NCBI GenBank assembly: GCA_041584055.1
Contig: JBFHER010000226.1
Span: forward strand, 1-6,467
Direction: 5' to 3'
Length of the DNA: 6,467 nucleotides
Source of the DNA: JBFHER01 sp041584055
GTDB taxonomy: Bacteria > Bacteroidota > Bacteroidia > Bacteroidales > UBA5342
A model generated the notes under the pieces. It saw nothing but the letters and a program-made list of their open reading frames with translations, made no database searches and had not been told where the DNA came from. The translations under genes and the position numbers were made by a program. Positions 4,387 to 6,467 of the stretch are shown piece after piece. Numbering within the stretch: the stretch's first letter is position 1; each line of letters starts with the position of its first letter.

Positions 4387-6467
4387 ATGCCTTCTGATAA
4401 TAAATGTGTTCATTGTGGTGCTGATTGCGGAAAAAATCCTGTGATCTGGAACAACATGCAGTTTTGCTGCCATGGCTGTGAGCAGGTATATCGTTTGTTA
4501 AACGAGAACAAAATGCATCAATACTACGACCTGCAGTCCAATCCCGGCATTCGTGTGGAGGAGCACCAGTATGACACAAAATATGCTTATCTTGACAAGG
4601 ATGAGGTTCAGAAAAAGATGTTTGAATTTCATGAAAACAACATCGCAAAAATAACCTTTTACATCCCCTCAATTCATTGTGCTTCTTGCATCTGGTTGCT
4701 AGAACACCTTAACAAACTTAACAAAGGGGTTAAACATTCCGTGGTGAATTTTATCAATAAAACCTACACGGTCAGTTTTAATACGGATGAGATAAGTCTT
4801 CGACAATTGGTTGAACTCCTGGTGTCAATTCATTACATTCCTGATTTATCATTGAGCACACTTGAAAAACCCAAATCAAAAGGTGTTGACCGAAAGCTCA
4901 TGTATAAAATAGGCGTTGCCGGCTTTGTCTTTGGCAATGTTATGCTTTACAGTCTTCCTGAATATTTTAACGGCAAACCCTTGGGAGATTCCCTGGGTAC
5001 ATTTCTGTATTATCTCACTTACATACTCACCGTTCCACTTGTATTTTACAGCGGAAGTGATTACCTGGTTTCGGCATTTAAAAACCTTAGAAAGGGGATT
5101 GTAAACATTGATTTGCCTATCGCCATTGGGATTATCACACTTTTTGTTGTCACAAGTTTTGAGGTAATCTCCGGCGCCGGTCCGGGCTATTCCGACAGTC
5201 TTTCCGGCTTTTTATTTTTTCTCCTCATTGGAAGGTGGTACCAGGGTAAAACCTATCAGGCACTGTCCTTTGACCGGGATTTTAAATCCTATTTCCCGGT
5301 GGCAGTTACACGGGTCGTGGATGGACAGGAAGAAAGTGCACTGCTTGAAGAATTGAAAGCAGGGGATGAATTATTGATCAGAAGCAAGGAATTAATCCCA
5401 ACAGATGCAACAATTAAACATGGGACAGGATTAATTGATTACAGCTTTGTCACCGGTGAATCAACGCCAGTCAGGAAAGAAGCAGGCGAATTTGTTTATG
5501 CGGGTGGACGGCAGACCTCAGGCGCCATCAACATCACCGTTGAAAAAGAAGTGAGCCAAAGTCATCTGACACAGTTGTGGAATCAAAACTCGGACGATAA
5601 ACCCTCCGAGAGATCATTGAAATCCATCATCGACAAAATCAGTGTCTACTTTACCGTTGTCATCATCTTGATTGCCCTTGCCGGTTTTGGTTACTGGTTT
5701 GCTTTGGGACACGATTTTAAAACAGCAATCCTTGTTTTGACATCGGTCCTCATTGTTGCCTGCCCCTGTGCATTGGCCCTTTCAATGCCTTTTACCTTTG
5801 GAAGCACCATGCGTTTATTCGGAAAACATGGCATGTACATTAAAAACACCGGAACCATTGAAAAACTGACCCGCATCGACACCATCGTTTTTGACAAAAC
5901 CGGCACCATTACCCGCCCGGATGAATCCAGACTATTGTTTCACGGTACGCCCTTGACACAAAAAGAAAGTGAAGCCATCGCTTCCCTCACAAGACAATCC
6001 ACGCATCCGCTTAGCAATGCAATCACACAATACCTCAATCATACAAAAACGCTGCCTGTTATCGGATTTGTTGAAATGTCGGGACGCGGCATTTATGGGA
6101 AAGCAAATGGGCTGGCGCTTAAACTGGGATCTGCAGAATACATTTTAAACGAAGACACAAACAGCAACAAGGCATCCATGGTACACCTTACCATCAACGG
6201 AGCTTACAGAGGCTACTTCTCAATTCACAACAAATACCGCGAAGGAGTGGATGTGGTGCTGAAGGGACTCAAAAAACAGTTTCAGCTATATCTGCTTTCG
6301 GGTGACAACGATTCAGAACGCTCAAACTTACTCAACTATTTTGATGCCGATAAAATTTATTTCAACCAGCAACCGGCTGACAAACAAAATTTCATTAAGG
6401 AACTCCAGAAACAAGGCAGGAATGTGTTGATGACAGGGGACGGACTAAACGATGCAGGGGCTTTTAT
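4387..6467 (+). CDS. ccoI: CcoI/FixI copper P1B-type ATPase (3' end outside window)
   Basis: The frame runs from the ATG at 4387 to the right edge without a stop: 693 residues of an expected 790-830. Domains in order: an N-terminal cysteine-rich metal-binding domain (Cys7, 10, 14, 27, 28, 31 and His29); a heavy-metal-associated domain (about 88-155) with HCASC (Cys98, Cys101); four helices (about 172-190, 204-221, 243-262, 272-287); an actuator domain with TGES (356-359); helices 5 and 6, the latter with the ion-binding CPC (459-461); phosphorylation motif DKTGT with Asp503; nucleotide-binding His540-Pro541 and GRGIYG (566-571); LSGD (637-640); and GDGLND (684-689). Missing beyond the edge are the final two helices. 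CcoI homologues export Cu(I) to the periplasmic side for the CcoN haem-copper centre. The cysteine-rich N-terminus plus this context favours CcoI over a general CopA. The start is 5 nt after the preceding stop. Confidence 0.94.
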   Translation, partial: MPSDNKCVHCGADCGKNPVIWNNMQFCCHGCEQVYRLLNENKMHQYYDLQSNPGIRVEEHQYDTKYAYLDKDEVQKKMFEFHENNIAKITFYIPSIHCASCIWLLEHLNKLNKGVKHSVVNFINKTYTVSFNTDEISLRQLVELLVSIHYIPDLSLSTLEKPKSKGVDRKLMYKIGVAGFVFGNVMLYSLPEYFNGKPLGDSLGTFLYYLTYILTVPLVFYSGSDYLVSAFKNLRKGIVNIDLPIAIGIITLFVVTSFEVISGAGPGYSDSLSGFLFFLLIGRWYQGKTYQALSFDRDFKSYFPVAVTRVVDGQEESALLEELKAGDELLIRSKELIPTDATIKHGTGLIDYSFVTGESTPVRKEAGEFVYAGGRQTSGAINITVEKEVSQSHLTQLWNQNSDDKPSERSLKSIIDKISVYFTVVIILIALAGFGYWFALGHDFKTAILVLTSVLIVACPCALALSMPFTFGSTMRLFGKHGMYIKNTGTIEKLTRIDTIVFDKTGTITRPDESRLLFHGTPLTQKESEAIASLTRQSTHPLSNAITQYLNHTKTLPVIGFVEMSGRGIYGKANGLALKLGSAEYILNEDTNSNKASMVHLTINGAYRGYFSIHNKYREGVDVVLKGLKKQFQLYLLSGDNDSERSNLLNYFDADKIYFNQQPADKQNFIKELQKQGRNVLMTGDGLNDAGAF

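Noticed and set aside
4382..4672. 96-codon reading frame on the minus strand
   Set aside because: It lies opposite the start of ccoI, whose frame is clearly coding with cysteine-rich and HMA metal-binding motifs. The minus-strand product resembles no known family, so it is a shadow.
5171..5180. Perfect palindrome CCGGCGCCGG
   Set aside because: It lies inside the ccoI coding sequence (Ser-Gly-Ala-Gly codons), is isolated and has no T run or repeat partner; chance is the simplest explanation.
5176..5220. GCCGG...CCGGC followed by a T-rich stretch, terminator-like
   Set aside because: The stem is 5 bp with a long loop, and the T-rich part encodes a hydrophobic ccoI membrane helix (Phe/Leu codons).

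Overview
The window is the 3' part of a cbb3-type (haem-copper, high-oxygen-affinity) cytochrome c oxidase locus with its assembly and copper-supply genes, all on the + strand and densely packed. The organism is most likely a member of the Bacteroidota. The reasons are the fused CcoN-CcoO reading frame, a CcoP with only one haem site, the absence of recognisable Shine-Dalgarno sequences in the A/T-rich start regions, and the style of the P-type ATPase motifs. I cannot place it to family or genus from sequence alone.

Layout. 1-860: the end of a CcoN-CcoO fusion (last CcoN membrane helix, linker, whole CcoO cytochrome c domain), open at the left edge. 867-1058: ccoQ, a small one-helix subunit. 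1069-1647: ccoP, a mono-haem cytochrome c subunit. 1648-1820: the only sizeable non-coding gap, holding a good factor-independent terminator (1670-1710) followed by an A/T-rich leader. 1821-3179: ccoG, a membrane polyferredoxin. 3186-3623: ccoH/fixH. 3629-4381: a six-helix TauE/SafE-type (COG2836-like) protein with metal-binding-type cysteines. 4387-6467: ccoI, a copper P1B-type ATPase cut by the right edge after the GDGxND motif.

How the genes work together. CcoNO, CcoQ and CcoP form the oxidase: electrons enter through the c-type haems of CcoP and CcoO and reach the haem-copper site of CcoN. CcoG (a Cu(II)-reductase in characterised relatives), the TauE/SafE-like protein (probable metal or thiol role) and CcoI (Cu(I) export across the inner membrane) plausibly form a copper delivery line for the CcoN active site, and CcoH helps assembly. 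The terminator separates the structural genes from the assembly genes, which follow one another with 5-6 nt gaps and are probably one transcript.

This is a recognisable respiratory locus, not an unknown system. The points most worth a second look are a 12-bp hairpin inside ccoH, the cysteine tail of the TauE/SafE-like protein, the position of ccoI, and the reduced haem content of CcoP.
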